Shown here: positions 51,366-59,538 of the stretch, piece by piece
Layout: every line of letters begins with the position of its first letter
How positions within the stretch are numbered: the stretch's first letter is position 1
Assembly (NCBI RefSeq): GCF_018343545.2
Contig: NZ_JAGYPE020000027.1
Span: 1 to 64,000 of the forward strand
Reading direction: 5' to 3'
Origin: Neobacillus citreus
Lineage (GTDB): Bacteria; Bacillota; Bacilli; Bacillales; Cytobacillaceae
DNA length: 64,000 nucleotides
Notes under the pieces: model-generated
The model's database searches: none
What the model saw: only the letters and a program-made list of their open reading frames with translations
What the model was told of the DNA's origin: nothing
Program-made: the position numbers and the translations under genes

Positions 51366-51392
51366 AGCTGCCTAATCGGGCGGCTTTCTTTA
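51366..51392 (+). terminator. HAD gene terminator
   Basis: AGCTGCC pairs with GGCGGCT (one G-T), followed by TTCTTT. Confidence 0.6.
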
Positions 51393-51490
51393 TGTTAAAA
51401 GACCAATTTCTTTAATACGGTGTAACCTCCCCTCTTCTTTAAGCGACTATTATGCTGAAACCAAATAATTACAAAAAGGGGATCGTGAAA

Positions 51491-52174
51491 ATGAGAAATA
51501 AAAGTGTGATTTTCATATTAACCTCTGCCTTAGCTATTGGTCTTTTAGCAGTCTGCGGTTCAGGTGTGGGGGATAAGACGAATGGCAGTTCAGGAGCTCC
51601 AAAAGCCGCAGCCCCTAAACAAAATGAGATTGCAGCAAGTTTCCTTCCAAGGATTGAAATTATTGAGCAAGGGCCGGGAATTAACGTGAATTACAGAGTA
51701 AAGAATATTTCCGGTAAAGCCCAGAAATTAACGTTTTCAAATGGCTTACAAGTGGATTATATCGTATATGATGAGTCTGGAAAAAAGGTGAAACAATATT
51801 CAGAAGAGGTTATGTCAACTCAAGCCATGGAGGAAGTAAATCTCGAAAACAATGAAGAAATCGCCAAGGAATTTACCATCACCGACTTGAAAAATGGCAA
51901 GTATAAGCTGGAGGTTTTCTTAACAGCAAAAGAGGAGCAGGCGAGGGTTGTTATGGATTTACTTGTGGAAAAAGCCGCTCTCGACGGTTCTGGCAAATAT
52001 GTTGGACAAATCGACCCACATACCATTGAGATTGATATGAATGGCACGAAAACTGCGTTCCAATTATCTGATGAAGCCCAAAAACAAATATTAGCCCTTA
52101 AAGAGGGAAGTAACGTAACATTTCTATATAAAGAAAATGAAAATGGCCAAAAGGTAATTGAAAAATTTTTATAA
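51491..52174 (+). CDS. lipoprotein with BsuPI domain
   Basis: 227 residues. A lipoprotein signal peptide ends in LLAVC with the lipidated cysteine near residue 22. After a Gly/Ser/Ala linker, residues about 50-150 fit the BsuPI (intracellular proteinase inhibitor) beta fold (NYRVKNISGKAQKLTFSNGLQVDYIVYDESGKKV), followed by a small beta region that binds an unknown partner. AAAAAGGGGATCG precedes the ATG at 51491. Anchored outside the membrane; function unknown. Confidence 0.82.
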   Translation: MRNKSVIFILTSALAIGLLAVCGSGVGDKTNGSSGAPKAAAPKQNEIAASFLPRIEIIEQGPGINVNYRVKNISGKAQKLTFSNGLQVDYIVYDESGKKVKQYSEEVMSTQAMEEVNLENNEEIAKEFTITDLKNGKYKLEVFLTAKEEQARVVMDLLVEKAALDGSGKYVGQIDPHTIEIDMNGTKTAFQLSDEAQKQILALKEGSNVTFLYKENENGQKVIEKFL

Positions 52175-52189
52175 AAAATATATTAATAA

Positions 52190-52222
52190 AAGGGACAGCG
52201 ATTTTAGATATCACTGCCCCTT
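52190..52222. terminator. hairpin between convergent genes
   Basis: GGG-CAG-GAT pairs with ATC-CTG-CCC with two symmetric mismatches; it may terminate both genes. Confidence 0.5.
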
Positions 52223-52235
52223 AGTTTTTAACCAA

Positions 52236-52547
52236 TCAGCCTTTCAGCTTTTTAAGCACCCGTTCTTCGAAATCTGCCCGGTCAATATCTAAATCATGTG
52301 TTTCATTACGAAATGACTTGAACCTTCCGCCCTTCACTTCAAGGGTAAAATAGCCTCTTTCACTTGCAATATTTATATCGCCGATAATATTTTTCCTTCG
52401 GATTGGATCGAACAAATTTATCATATTTGGATTGCTGGGATGCGGTCTGAATTGGCAGCCTTGCTCCACGCATATTTTAACAATGTTACGGACCTTCTGA
52501 TTGGCGATACTATCAATTTTCTTGGTTGTTTCTTTACTTATGGTCAT
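52236..52547 (-). CDS. conserved-looking protein of unknown function
   Basis: 103 residues, basic at both ends, with a single cysteine pair region (ICVEQGCQF) and a beta-rich middle (NIIGDINIASERGYFTLEVKGG). AAAGGAGACT precedes the ATG. No domain recognised. It may be small and nucleic-acid binding given its charge, but that is a guess. Confidence 0.7.
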   Translation of the reverse strand: MTISKETTKKIDSIANQKVRNIVKICVEQGCQFRPHPSNPNMINLFDPIRRKNIIGDINIASERGYFTLEVKGGRFKSFRNETHDLDIDRADFEERVLKKLKG

Positions 52548-52724
52548 TCTTTAGTCTCCTTTCCGTCATAACAACGATATGCCGTGGCGGCGTTGAATAT
52601 TCAATAATTATAAAACCTAACACAGTTGTGAATGGGGATTGAGTATTGCACGGATGGATGAGTATCTGTTACCCTTAAATTATAAAAAATATTCATAATA
52701 TTTTTTCAATAGGAGATGAAATAG

Positions 52725-53150
52725 ATGAATATAGCGATTGATGAGTTATTTATCGGACAAATCGCTCGCTTAAAACGAGTATTTACAGATGATGATGTCA
52801 AATTATGCAATGAGTTGACACGGGATTTTAGCCCAGTTTATCAAGTAAATGAAAATGTCTGGAAAAATTTTTACGACCAACCAATTGTTCCAGGGTTATT
52901 GACCGAGGGCTTAATCACCCAGGTCATTAGCCAAAAGCTGCCGGGAGACGCCTGCATTTTGTTGCAAAAGGAACTGGTTTTTTATTACCCAGTCCATGTG
53001 GGAGATGAGATTACAGCGGAGCTCGAAATTATTGATATTAACGAAACAAGGAATTGGGTAACACAAAGGGTCAGCTGTTACAACCAGCAGGGAAACGAAG
53101 TGGTTAAAGGACAGGTGGTCATACTTGTACTGCCGAAACAAAGTTCATAG
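52725..53150 (+). CDS. MaoC-like hotdog protein 1
   Basis: 141 residues of the MaoC/(R)-enoyl-CoA hydratase hotdog fold: FIGQIARLKRVFTDDDVKLCNELTRDFSPVYQ, VPGLLTEGLI and the VVKGQVVILVLP strand at the end. In active hydratases Asp and His occur as DxNxxH; here the aspartate remains (DFSPVY) but His is replaced by Tyr. The sigma-54 activator starts 9 nt after its stop codon, so the two are cotranscribed. It may bind an acyl-CoA as a sensor or be a partner of the second copy at 55857. Confidence 0.78.
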   Translation: MNIAIDELFIGQIARLKRVFTDDDVKLCNELTRDFSPVYQVNENVWKNFYDQPIVPGLLTEGLITQVISQKLPGDACILLQKELVFYYPVHVGDEITAELEIIDINETRNWVTQRVSCYNQQGNEVVKGQVVILVLPKQSS

Positions 53151-53159
53151 GTGATGTGA

Positions 53160-54500
53160 ATGGAGCTAACCCAAAAAGTTGATAACCGCGCTGGGTATTG
53201 GGGATCACTGGAAGTGGATGAAAAGGGGATTCTTGTAGATGTCAGCCCTGAATTTTGCAGCTGTTTTGCTTTTGAAAAGCCTGATATAATTGGGCTTTCA
53301 ATTGCGCATATCGTGGAAGGAGCCACAAAAAAACGGCCAAACTCTGCTGTTGGAAATACAGTTATTTCTGGTTTAATTAAAGGTCGTCCCTGTTTAATTC
53401 GAATCGAAAAAAAGGACAAACACCTCATTTATTCGGTCATTTTAAGAAAAGAAGAAATCGATCATGCTGAATTTTATTCCTTTCTGCAGATGGTGGATAA
53501 GCCAAAAATAAGATCAAAGACAGCCAACAGGAATCGCTATAGCTTTGAGGAGATTATTGGCGACAGCCCATTGATGGCGCAAATTAAGGAACTGGCTGCC
53601 AGGATTGCAGCCAGCAGTTCAACTGTGCTGCTTACGGGCGAAAGCGGTACAGGGAAGGAATTGTTTGCCCAGGCCATTCATGGACTTAGCTCGAGAAAAA
53701 ACCATCCGTTTGTAGCGGTTAACTGTGCGGCCATTCCTGATGAATTATTTGAATCTGAAGTATTTGGCTATGAAGGTGGGGCATTTAGCGGGGCGAAGAA
53801 AGAAGGAAAGCCTGGAAAAATTGAATTGGCGCAGAACGGGACACTATTTTTAGATGAGATATCCGAGTTGCCGTATCAAGCCCAGGGGAAACTGCTCCGG
53901 GTGCTTCAAGAGCGAGAGGTGGAGCGGCTTGGGGGAACTGGAAGCAAGAATGTTGATATCCGGATTGTTGCCGCTACGAACCGAGATCTAAAAACTTTGG
54001 TTCAGGAAGGCAAGTTCCGGCAGGATTTGTTTTATCGTTTGTATGTATTTGAATTAAAAATACCGTCATTAAGGCAGAGAAAAGAGGACATTTTACCGTT
54101 AGCCTATTATTTCATCGAATATTTCAATGAAAAATTAGTCCAAGAGGTAAAATACTTAGCACCCAATCTCCAGGAATGGCTTTTGAATTACGAGTGGCCT
54201 GGGAATGTTCGCGAACTAAAAGCGGTTATTGAACGGGGGATGAACATTGTTCAGGGGGAAACCCTGACAATGGAAAGCTTGTTTTTTTCCCCATCTCTTG
54301 AACGTTCAGTTGAAAAAATGGAGGCGGAAGAAACACCTAAACTCTTAAGTTTAGAGGAAGCTGTATCAAATGCAGAAATTTCTGCTATCCAGCGTGCACT
54401 AAAGGAAGCAGACGGCGACCGGACAAAAGCAGCCCAATTGCTGAATATTCACCTAGCCAGTCTATATAGAAAAATAGCGAAATATAAACTAAATAAATGA
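53160..54500 (+). CDS. sigma-54 activator of the ali/bad operon
   Basis: 446 residues. A short PAS-like sensor (about 12-115, WGSLEVDEKGILVDVSPEFCSCF) precedes the AAA+ domain (about 130-365): Walker A GESGTGKE from residue 160, the sigma-54 contact loop as GAFSGA (Ser in place of Thr) near 207, and LFLDEISE. A Fis-type HTH ends the protein (KAAQLLNIHLASLYRKI). A perfect sigma-54 promoter lies 138 nt downstream, driving the next six genes. It probably responds to a cyclohexane carboxylate or its CoA ester. Confidence 0.9.
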   Translation: MELTQKVDNRAGYWGSLEVDEKGILVDVSPEFCSCFAFEKPDIIGLSIAHIVEGATKKRPNSAVGNTVISGLIKGRPCLIRIEKKDKHLIYSVILRKEEIDHAEFYSFLQMVDKPKIRSKTANRNRYSFEEIIGDSPLMAQIKELAARIAASSSTVLLTGESGTGKELFAQAIHGLSSRKNHPFVAVNCAAIPDELFESEVFGYEGGAFSGAKKEGKPGKIELAQNGTLFLDEISELPYQAQGKLLRVLQEREVERLGGTGSKNVDIRIVAATNRDLKTLVQEGKFRQDLFYRLYVFELKIPSLRQRKEDILPLAYYFIEYFNEKLVQEVKYLAPNLQEWLLNYEWPGNVRELKAVIERGMNIVQGETLTMESLFFSPSLERSVEKMEAEETPKLLSLEEAVSNAEISAIQRALKEADGDRTKAAQLLNIHLASLYRKIAKYKLNK

Positions 54501-54515
54501 TGATTTTATCTATTC

Positions 54516-54545
54516 ACACACACTTTTCCTAGTGTGTGTTTTTTT
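54516..54545 (+). terminator. terminator of the activator gene
   Basis: ACACACAC pairs with GTGTGTGT around TTTTCCTA, followed by TTTTTT. Confidence 0.88.
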
Positions 54546-54546
54546 G

Positions 54547-54604
54547 TTTCGCAAATTAGATTCGCAGATTTGCAAAAGAATAGTGATTTTGCAAAAATGC
54601 AAAA
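54547..54604 (+). promoter_or_regulatory. candidate enhancer sites of the ali/bad operon
   Basis: TTTTGCA-AAAA-TGCAAAA (54587-54604) is a perfect inverted repeat. TTTCGCAAAT (54547-54556) and ATTTGCAAAA (54568-54577) form another with one mismatch. Both share the TTGCAAA core and lie 45-110 bp before the expected start, as activator sites do. They differ from the TTCCG palindromes of the other operon. Confidence 0.6.
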
Positions 54605-54637
54605 CTCGGGAAACAGCAATAGTAGTGAATTCTATGT

Positions 54638-54653
54638 TGGCACGGAATTTGCA
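54638..54653 (+). promoter_or_regulatory. sigma-54 promoter of the ali/bad operon
   Basis: TGGCAC-GGAAT-TTGCA is a perfect match to the sigma-54 consensus, with GG at 54639 and GC at 54651. The start would fall near 54664, just before the AAGGAGGG of the first gene. Confidence 0.92.
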
Positions 54654-54681
54654 ATATAGAAAGGTAAAGGAGGGAATCATC

Positions 54682-55836
54682 TTGTTGAATTTTACCTTTA
54701 GTAATGAACAAGAATATTTTCGCGAAATGCTAAGAGAATTTTCCTTAAATGAATTGCTGCCCCAATATACAAAATGGGACCGGGAAAAAACACATCCCCG
54801 CCATTTGTGGAAAAAGCTTGGAGAACTGGGAGTGAATGGACTGCGAATTCCCGAAGAGTATGGCGGCAGCGGGGCGGATTGCGTGACGACTGGAATTGCT
54901 GCAGAAGAAATAGGGCGCGGGGATTTTAACTTAACCTATGCCGTTATGCTGAATGCGCTTGCATCGGAAATTATTAGCAATCATGCGACAGACCAATTGA
55001 AAAAAACTTGGCTTCCGCAAATTGCTAGCGGTGACAAAATTGTTGGAGTAGCAATTACCGAGCCAGCGGCCGGGACCGATGCAGCTGGAATCCGCTCGAC
55101 AGCAGTACATAAAGGGGACCGCTACATTTTAAATGGAGAAAAGTCAGGTATTAGTGCGGCAACCATTGGCGATGCTTTCATAGTTTTTGCAAAAACAGAC
55201 CCCAGCTCCGGCAGCAAAGGCATCAGTGCCTTCGTTGTGCCTGCCGATGCTCCGGGCGTGGAGTGTAAAGGTTATGACGACATGGGTAATGTACCGATTG
55301 GAAGAGGGTCGATTTATTTAACGGACGTCGAAGTTCCGGAAGAAAATTTAATCGGACTTGAAAACAATGGTTTTTTCCAGGTCATGAATGGGTTTGACCT
55401 TAGCCGCCTATTAATTGGCCTTCAGTGTGCAGGGGCAGCCTTCCAAAGTATCGATGAGACCATTGAGCACGTAAAAACGAGGCAGGCTTTTGGCAGACCG
55501 CTTGCAAAATTTCAGGGTGTTTCTTTTCCAATCGTTACCCACTATACGCAGTTGGAGTTAATTAAGTGGCAGGCATATCGCGGCCTATGGCTTCGTGACA
55601 ATGGGAAAAAACATACAAAAGAGGCATCCTCGGTAAAATGGCTAGGTCCAAAATATGCTCAGGAGGCAATCCATGAATGTATGCTTCTTAATGGCCACTA
55701 CGCCTATACGAAGGAAATGCCGCTCGAACAAAGGCTTAGGGATGTAATTGGGCTGGAAATTGGTGATGGCACAGCACAGGCTAACCAAATGGTTATTGCT
55801 CGAGAATTGATTGGAAAACAATTTCGTCCCTATTAA
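54682..55836 (+). CDS. aliB: acyl-CoA dehydrogenase, probable cyclohexanecarboxyl-CoA dehydrogenase
   Basis: 384 residues of the acyl-CoA dehydrogenase family: helical N-domain, beta domain with ITEPAAGTDAAGIRS (FAD contact) and C-terminal domain RQAFGRPLAKFQ. The usual C-terminal YEG glutamate motif reads IGDGT, with Asp362 in its place. The start is TTG at 54682, 7 nt after AAGGAGGG; the frame is open upstream across the promoter and should not be used. AliB assignment rests on the co-encoded aliA, badH, badI and badK, in which this enzyme forms cyclohex-1-ene-1-carboxyl-CoA. Confidence 0.8.
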   Translation: MLNFTFSNEQEYFREMLREFSLNELLPQYTKWDREKTHPRHLWKKLGELGVNGLRIPEEYGGSGADCVTTGIAAEEIGRGDFNLTYAVMLNALASEIISNHATDQLKKTWLPQIASGDKIVGVAITEPAAGTDAAGIRSTAVHKGDRYILNGEKSGISAATIGDAFIVFAKTDPSSGSKGISAFVVPADAPGVECKGYDDMGNVPIGRGSIYLTDVEVPEENLIGLENNGFFQVMNGFDLSRLLIGLQCAGAAFQSIDETIEHVKTRQAFGRPLAKFQGVSFPIVTHYTQLELIKWQAYRGLWLRDNGKKHTKEASSVKWLGPKYAQEAIHECMLLNGHYAYTKEMPLEQRLRDVIGLEIGDGTAQANQMVIARELIGKQFRPY

Positions 55837-55856
55837 AATAGGAGACTACTTCCCAA

Positions 55857-56297
55857 ATGGATGATGCTGATAAATTTTTTATCGGACAAATAGCGAGAAT
55901 CCAAAGGACCATTGTTAGTAAAGATGTTGAAAAGTGGAAATTTTTAACCCGGGATTTTAATGTGGTGTATCAAAGTGAGACGCGGTTTGAACAGCCTCTT
56001 GTTCCGGGAATTGTTTGTGAGGGATTGATTGCGGAGGCGATGGGTAAAGAATTGACCTGTCACCCTGCTGTGATATTGAAGAAAGAATTCGTCTTTTTAA
56101 ATCCAGTCCATATCGGAGATTTGTTGACAGTTGAGATAGAAACCATAGACGTCAATCAAGAGATGGATTGGGTGACTGAAAAGGTAACATGCACCAATCA
56201 ATCTGGTCTTGAAGTGGTCAGAGGGCAAGTTATTTTGAAAATTTTATCAAAAGAAAATGGAGGAATGAAAAATGGAAATGACAGATGTACTTTATGA
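55857..56297 (+). CDS. MaoC-like hotdog protein 2
   Basis: 146 residues, a paralogue of the protein at 52725: FFIGQIARIQRTI, LTRDFNVVYQ, LVPGIVCEGLI and the VVRGQVILKIL strand all correspond. The hydratase His is again Tyr (DFNVVY). It lies between aliB and badI and overlaps badI by 26 nt. A heteromer of the two copies, or a role as an acyl-CoA carrier protein, is possible. No equivalent exists in the R. palustris pathway I recall. Confidence 0.78.
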   Translation: MDDADKFFIGQIARIQRTIVSKDVEKWKFLTRDFNVVYQSETRFEQPLVPGIVCEGLIAEAMGKELTCHPAVILKKEFVFLNPVHIGDLLTVEIETIDVNQEMDWVTEKVTCTNQSGLEVVRGQVILKILSKENGGMKNGNDRCTL

Positions 56298-57069
56298 GAA
56301 AAAGGATGGAATTGCCAAGATAACAATTAATCGCCCAGAGGTTTATAATGCCTTTCGTGCTCAAACTGTCCAAGAATTGATTTGGGCGTTCCGGGATGCC
56401 TGGGATGATAACAGAATTGGTGCGGTTATTTTGACCGGAGCAGGAGAAAAAGCCTTCTGTACTGGCGGTGACCAAAAGAATAAAGGTGACAGTGGCTATG
56501 ATAGCTCAGGCGGACTTGGCGGCGGTATCGGCTTGGAAATTGAAGCTCTGCATCGGACAATCCGCGCGATTCCAAAGCCGGTTATTGCAGCCGTAAACGG
56601 TTATGCGATTGGCGGCGGCCACGTTCTACATGTGGTTTGCGATTTAACCATCGCCGCTGAAAATGCCATTTTTGGCCAAAGCGGTCCGAAAGTGGGCAGC
56701 TATGATGCAGGGTTGGGATCTGCCTATCTTGCAAGGATTGTCGGTGAGAAAAATGCCAGGGAAATTTGGTACTTGTGCGAAAAGTATTCGGCGCAAGAGG
56801 CAAAGGAAATGGGACTTGTCAATAAAATCGTCCCTCAAGGCGATCTGATGGCGGCTGCAGAGGAGTGGGCGGGAAAAATTCTAGAAAAGAGTCCAACAGC
56901 TATTAAAATGCTGAAATATTCCTTTAACGCAGATTCTGCCAATATTGAAGGGATTTCGCAAATTTCAATGGCGAGCTTAGCGATGTTCTACAAAACGGAT
57001 GAGTCGGCAGAGGGAAGAAATGCGTTTGTCGAGAAACGTCCGGTTGATTTTAAGAAATTCAGACAGTAA
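56272..57069 (+). CDS. badI: 2-ketocyclohexanecarboxyl-CoA hydrolase
   Basis: 265 residues of the crotonase family, close to MenB and BadI: AFCTGGDQ, KPVIAAVNGYAIGGGHVLHVVCDLTIAAENAIFGQ, GPKVGSYDAGLGSAYLARIVGEK and REIWYLCEKYSAQEA. The end VDFKKFRQ resembles BadI (FRKYIK) rather than the FPRFP end of MenB. BadI opens the ring to give pimelyl-CoA. Position among aliA, badH and badK decides against a second menB. Two in-frame ATGs exist; 56272 has GGAGG 8 nt upstream. Confidence 0.85.
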   Translation: MEMTDVLYEKKDGIAKITINRPEVYNAFRAQTVQELIWAFRDAWDDNRIGAVILTGAGEKAFCTGGDQKNKGDSGYDSSGGLGGGIGLEIEALHRTIRAIPKPVIAAVNGYAIGGGHVLHVVCDLTIAAENAIFGQSGPKVGSYDAGLGSAYLARIVGEKNAREIWYLCEKYSAQEAKEMGLVNKIVPQGDLMAAAEEWAGKILEKSPTAIKMLKYSFNADSANIEGISQISMASLAMFYKTDESAEGRNAFVEKRPVDFKKFRQ

Positions 57070-57104
57070 ACCAATATTACCTTTAGTAGGGGGAGAACAG
57101 GCTG

Positions 57105-58742
57105 ATGGGTTTCGAAACGATTTTAACGGATGAGGATATCAAAAAATATGAATCGAATTGGTCAAATAAGACGATTCTTGATTATTTAAAGGAAGCAATT
57201 GAAAAGTATCCTGAAAAAACAGCCATTATTGATAAGAAAAGCAGATACACCTATAAGGAACTCGGAAAACTCGTTGACCGAGTAGCCCTTGGTCTGCTTG
57301 AAATAGGCTTGAGAAAAGGGGATGTCATCTCCATCCAGCTTCCAAACTGGAATGAGTTTGTGATTTTGCACTTTGCAGCCACTAGAATTGGCGCCATAAG
57401 CAATCCATTAATCCATATTTATCGTGATCGGGAAATTGGCTTTATGGTCAAACTCGCCGAATCCAAGATGATTGTCGTACCCGAAGAGTTCCGCGGTTTC
57501 AATTATCCGGAAATGATTGAGAGGCTTAAGCCGCAATGGCCCTCACTGGAACATATTTTTGTCATTGGAGAAAAAGTGCCGGAGGGCATGAAATCTTTCT
57601 CCTATTTAATGGATGTTCCTTGGGAAGAGCAAAGGGATCCTTCTGTTTTGGACCAGATTGCCCTAAATCCTAATGAAATAACAGAAATTATTTTTACATC
57701 AGGGACGACAGGTGAACCAAAAGGTGTCATGCACACCCACAATACGGTGACGTTCGCATCTGAGCTTTGGATTGACCATTTTCAATTAACTCCTAATGAT
57801 GTCATTTTCATGGCTTCCACCTTTGCCCATCAAACCGGTTTCCTATATGGTGTCCGCCTTCCGGCTATATATGCGGGGAGTGCTGTTTACCAAGATATTT
57901 GGAATCCGGAAGAGTTTATTCAATTAATAGAAAAAGAGAAAATTACCTTTACTACTGCAGCTACACCGTTTTTACAGGACACGATTCAAGTCAACGGAAT
58001 CGAGAAATATGATTTAAGCTCGCTCAGGTATTTTGCCGCGATTGGAGCCCCAATCCCAAGAACACTGGTTAAACAGGCCCGGCAAAAGCTGCCTGCGCAA
58101 ATCCTGTCAGGCTGGGGGCAAACCGAAAACGGCTTGGTTACCCTTACTCTTGCAAACGATACCGAGGAAAAGCTCACTTCTACAGATGGGAAAGCATTCC
58201 CGGGGCTTGAGGTTAAGGTTGTGGATGCAGTAGGTAATCAAGTGCCTCCTAACGTAGAAGGAAGTTTACTGGTAAGAGGACCTTCATTGTTTGTTGGTTA
58301 TTTAAAACGAATAGAGTTGACAAGGTCTGAGTTTGACGGGGAATGGTTCATCACAGGCGACCGCGCGATGATGGATGAAGACGGCTATATCCGCATCACC
58401 GGCCGTAACAAGGATATTATTATTCGCGGCGGCGAGAACATCCCGGTTGCGTATGTGGAAAATGTTTTATACGAGCACCCGGATGTATCCGTCGTTCAAA
58501 TTGTTGCCATGCCGGATGCGCGTCTGCAGGAAAAAGCCTGTGCATTTATAAGCATGAAGCAGGGGGCAGCACCGCTGACTTTTGATGCGATGAAGGCCTT
58601 TTTAGCAGAAAGAGGCGTCGCCAAGCAATATTGGCCAGAGCACCTCGAAGTGATTGACGATTTCCCGCGAACACCAAGCGGGAAAATCCAGAAGTTCCGC
58701 TTGCGGGATCTGATAAATGAAAAATTTGCTGATAAGGTTTAA
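57105..58742 (+). CDS. aliA: acyl-CoA ligase, probable cyclohexanecarboxylate-CoA ligase
   Basis: 545 residues of the ANL superfamily. The P-loop-like FTSGTTGEPKGV begins near residue 197, the aromatic motif is GWGQTENG, then GEWFITGDRAMMDEDGYI and the catalytic lysine in PRTPSGKIQKF near the C-terminus. In AliA it activates cyclohexanecarboxylate with ATP and CoA. AGGGGGAGAAC lies before the ATG. It is fourth in the operon, between badI and badH. Confidence 0.83.
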   Translation: MGFETILTDEDIKKYESNWSNKTILDYLKEAIEKYPEKTAIIDKKSRYTYKELGKLVDRVALGLLEIGLRKGDVISIQLPNWNEFVILHFAATRIGAISNPLIHIYRDREIGFMVKLAESKMIVVPEEFRGFNYPEMIERLKPQWPSLEHIFVIGEKVPEGMKSFSYLMDVPWEEQRDPSVLDQIALNPNEITEIIFTSGTTGEPKGVMHTHNTVTFASELWIDHFQLTPNDVIFMASTFAHQTGFLYGVRLPAIYAGSAVYQDIWNPEEFIQLIEKEKITFTTAATPFLQDTIQVNGIEKYDLSSLRYFAAIGAPIPRTLVKQARQKLPAQILSGWGQTENGLVTLTLANDTEEKLTSTDGKAFPGLEVKVVDAVGNQVPPNVEGSLLVRGPSLFVGYLKRIELTRSEFDGEWFITGDRAMMDEDGYIRITGRNKDIIIRGGENIPVAYVENVLYEHPDVSVVQIVAMPDARLQEKACAFISMKQGAAPLTFDAMKAFLAERGVAKQYWPEHLEVIDDFPRTPSGKIQKFRLRDLINEKFADKV

Positions 58743-58760
58743 AAATTGGAGGGATAAACA

Positions 58761-59507
58761 GTGGTAAAACGTACTGCATTTGTTACTGGTGCCGGCAGCG
58801 GCATTGGCAGAGAGATTGCTAAATTACTAGCATCACGGGGAATGGCCTTAATTGTTGCTGATATTAATAAGGAGGGCGCTGCGGAAACTGTTTCGCAAAT
58901 TAAAGGAAATGACGGTGAAGCAGTTGCGGTTCATTGTGATGTTACCAGTTTGGAAAGTGTGAAAAAAGCAGTTCAGGAATCAGTTGAGGCATTTGGAAAA
59001 ATTGACGTGTTAGTGAATAACGCCGGCTGGGATAAGGTTGAACCTTTTTTAAAAAGTGAGCCGGACACCTGGAAGAAAATCATCGATATTAATTTAATGG
59101 GGCAGATCCATACGTGCAAGGAGATTTTACCGCTTATGATTGAAATCGGTTACGGGAAGGTTGTCAATATTGCTTCTGATGCAGCTAGGGTTGGTTCGAG
59201 CGGTGAAGCTGTTTATTCTGCGGCAAAAGGCGGCGTAGTAGCGCTGACAAAAACACTTGCCCGCGAAATGGCCCGTCATAAGATCAATATTAATTGCGTG
59301 GCTCCAGGACCGAGTGACACTCCTTTATTTCAGGAAATTGGATCTTACAATGAAGGACTTGCCGGTGCTCTGGAAAAGGCTATTCCGTTCCGAAGATTGG
59401 CACAGCCGCAGGATATTGCCGGCGCGGTGGCCTACTTTGTTTCTGATGATGCGGGGTATGTGACTGGACAAACGTTGTCGGTCAGCGGAGGCTTGACAAT
59501 GCTCTAA
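58761..59507 (+). CDS. badH: 2-hydroxycyclohexanecarboxyl-CoA dehydrogenase
   Basis: 248 residues, classical short-chain dehydrogenase with TGAGSGIG, NNAGWD, catalytic Tyr152 and Lys156 (YSAAK). ASDAARVGSSGEAVY, LAREMARH and TLSVSGGLTM match BadH of R. palustris as I recall it and are not usual in FabG-type proteins. It oxidises 2-hydroxycyclohexanecarboxyl-CoA to the 2-keto compound. The start is GTG with ATTGGAGGG upstream. Confidence 0.87.
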   Translation: MVKRTAFVTGAGSGIGREIAKLLASRGMALIVADINKEGAAETVSQIKGNDGEAVAVHCDVTSLESVKKAVQESVEAFGKIDVLVNNAGWDKVEPFLKSEPDTWKKIIDINLMGQIHTCKEILPLMIEIGYGKVVNIASDAARVGSSGEAVYSAAKGGVVALTKTLAREMARHKININCVAPGPSDTPLFQEIGSYNEGLAGALEKAIPFRRLAQPQDIAGAVAYFVSDDAGYVTGQTLSVSGGLTML

Positions 59508-59538
59508 AAAAATAGAATCTTTTAAGGAGATTAGTAGA

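Noticed and set aside
52634-52650. Possible sigma-54 promoter before the first hotdog gene
   Set aside because: GG and GC have the right 12-bp spacing, but TGGCAC is reduced to GGGATT, so only the minimum is present.
56272-57069. Second menB (naphthoyl-CoA synthase)
   Set aside because: The sequence is close to MenB, but its C-terminal end and its place among aliA, badH and badK favour BadI, and no other men gene is present.
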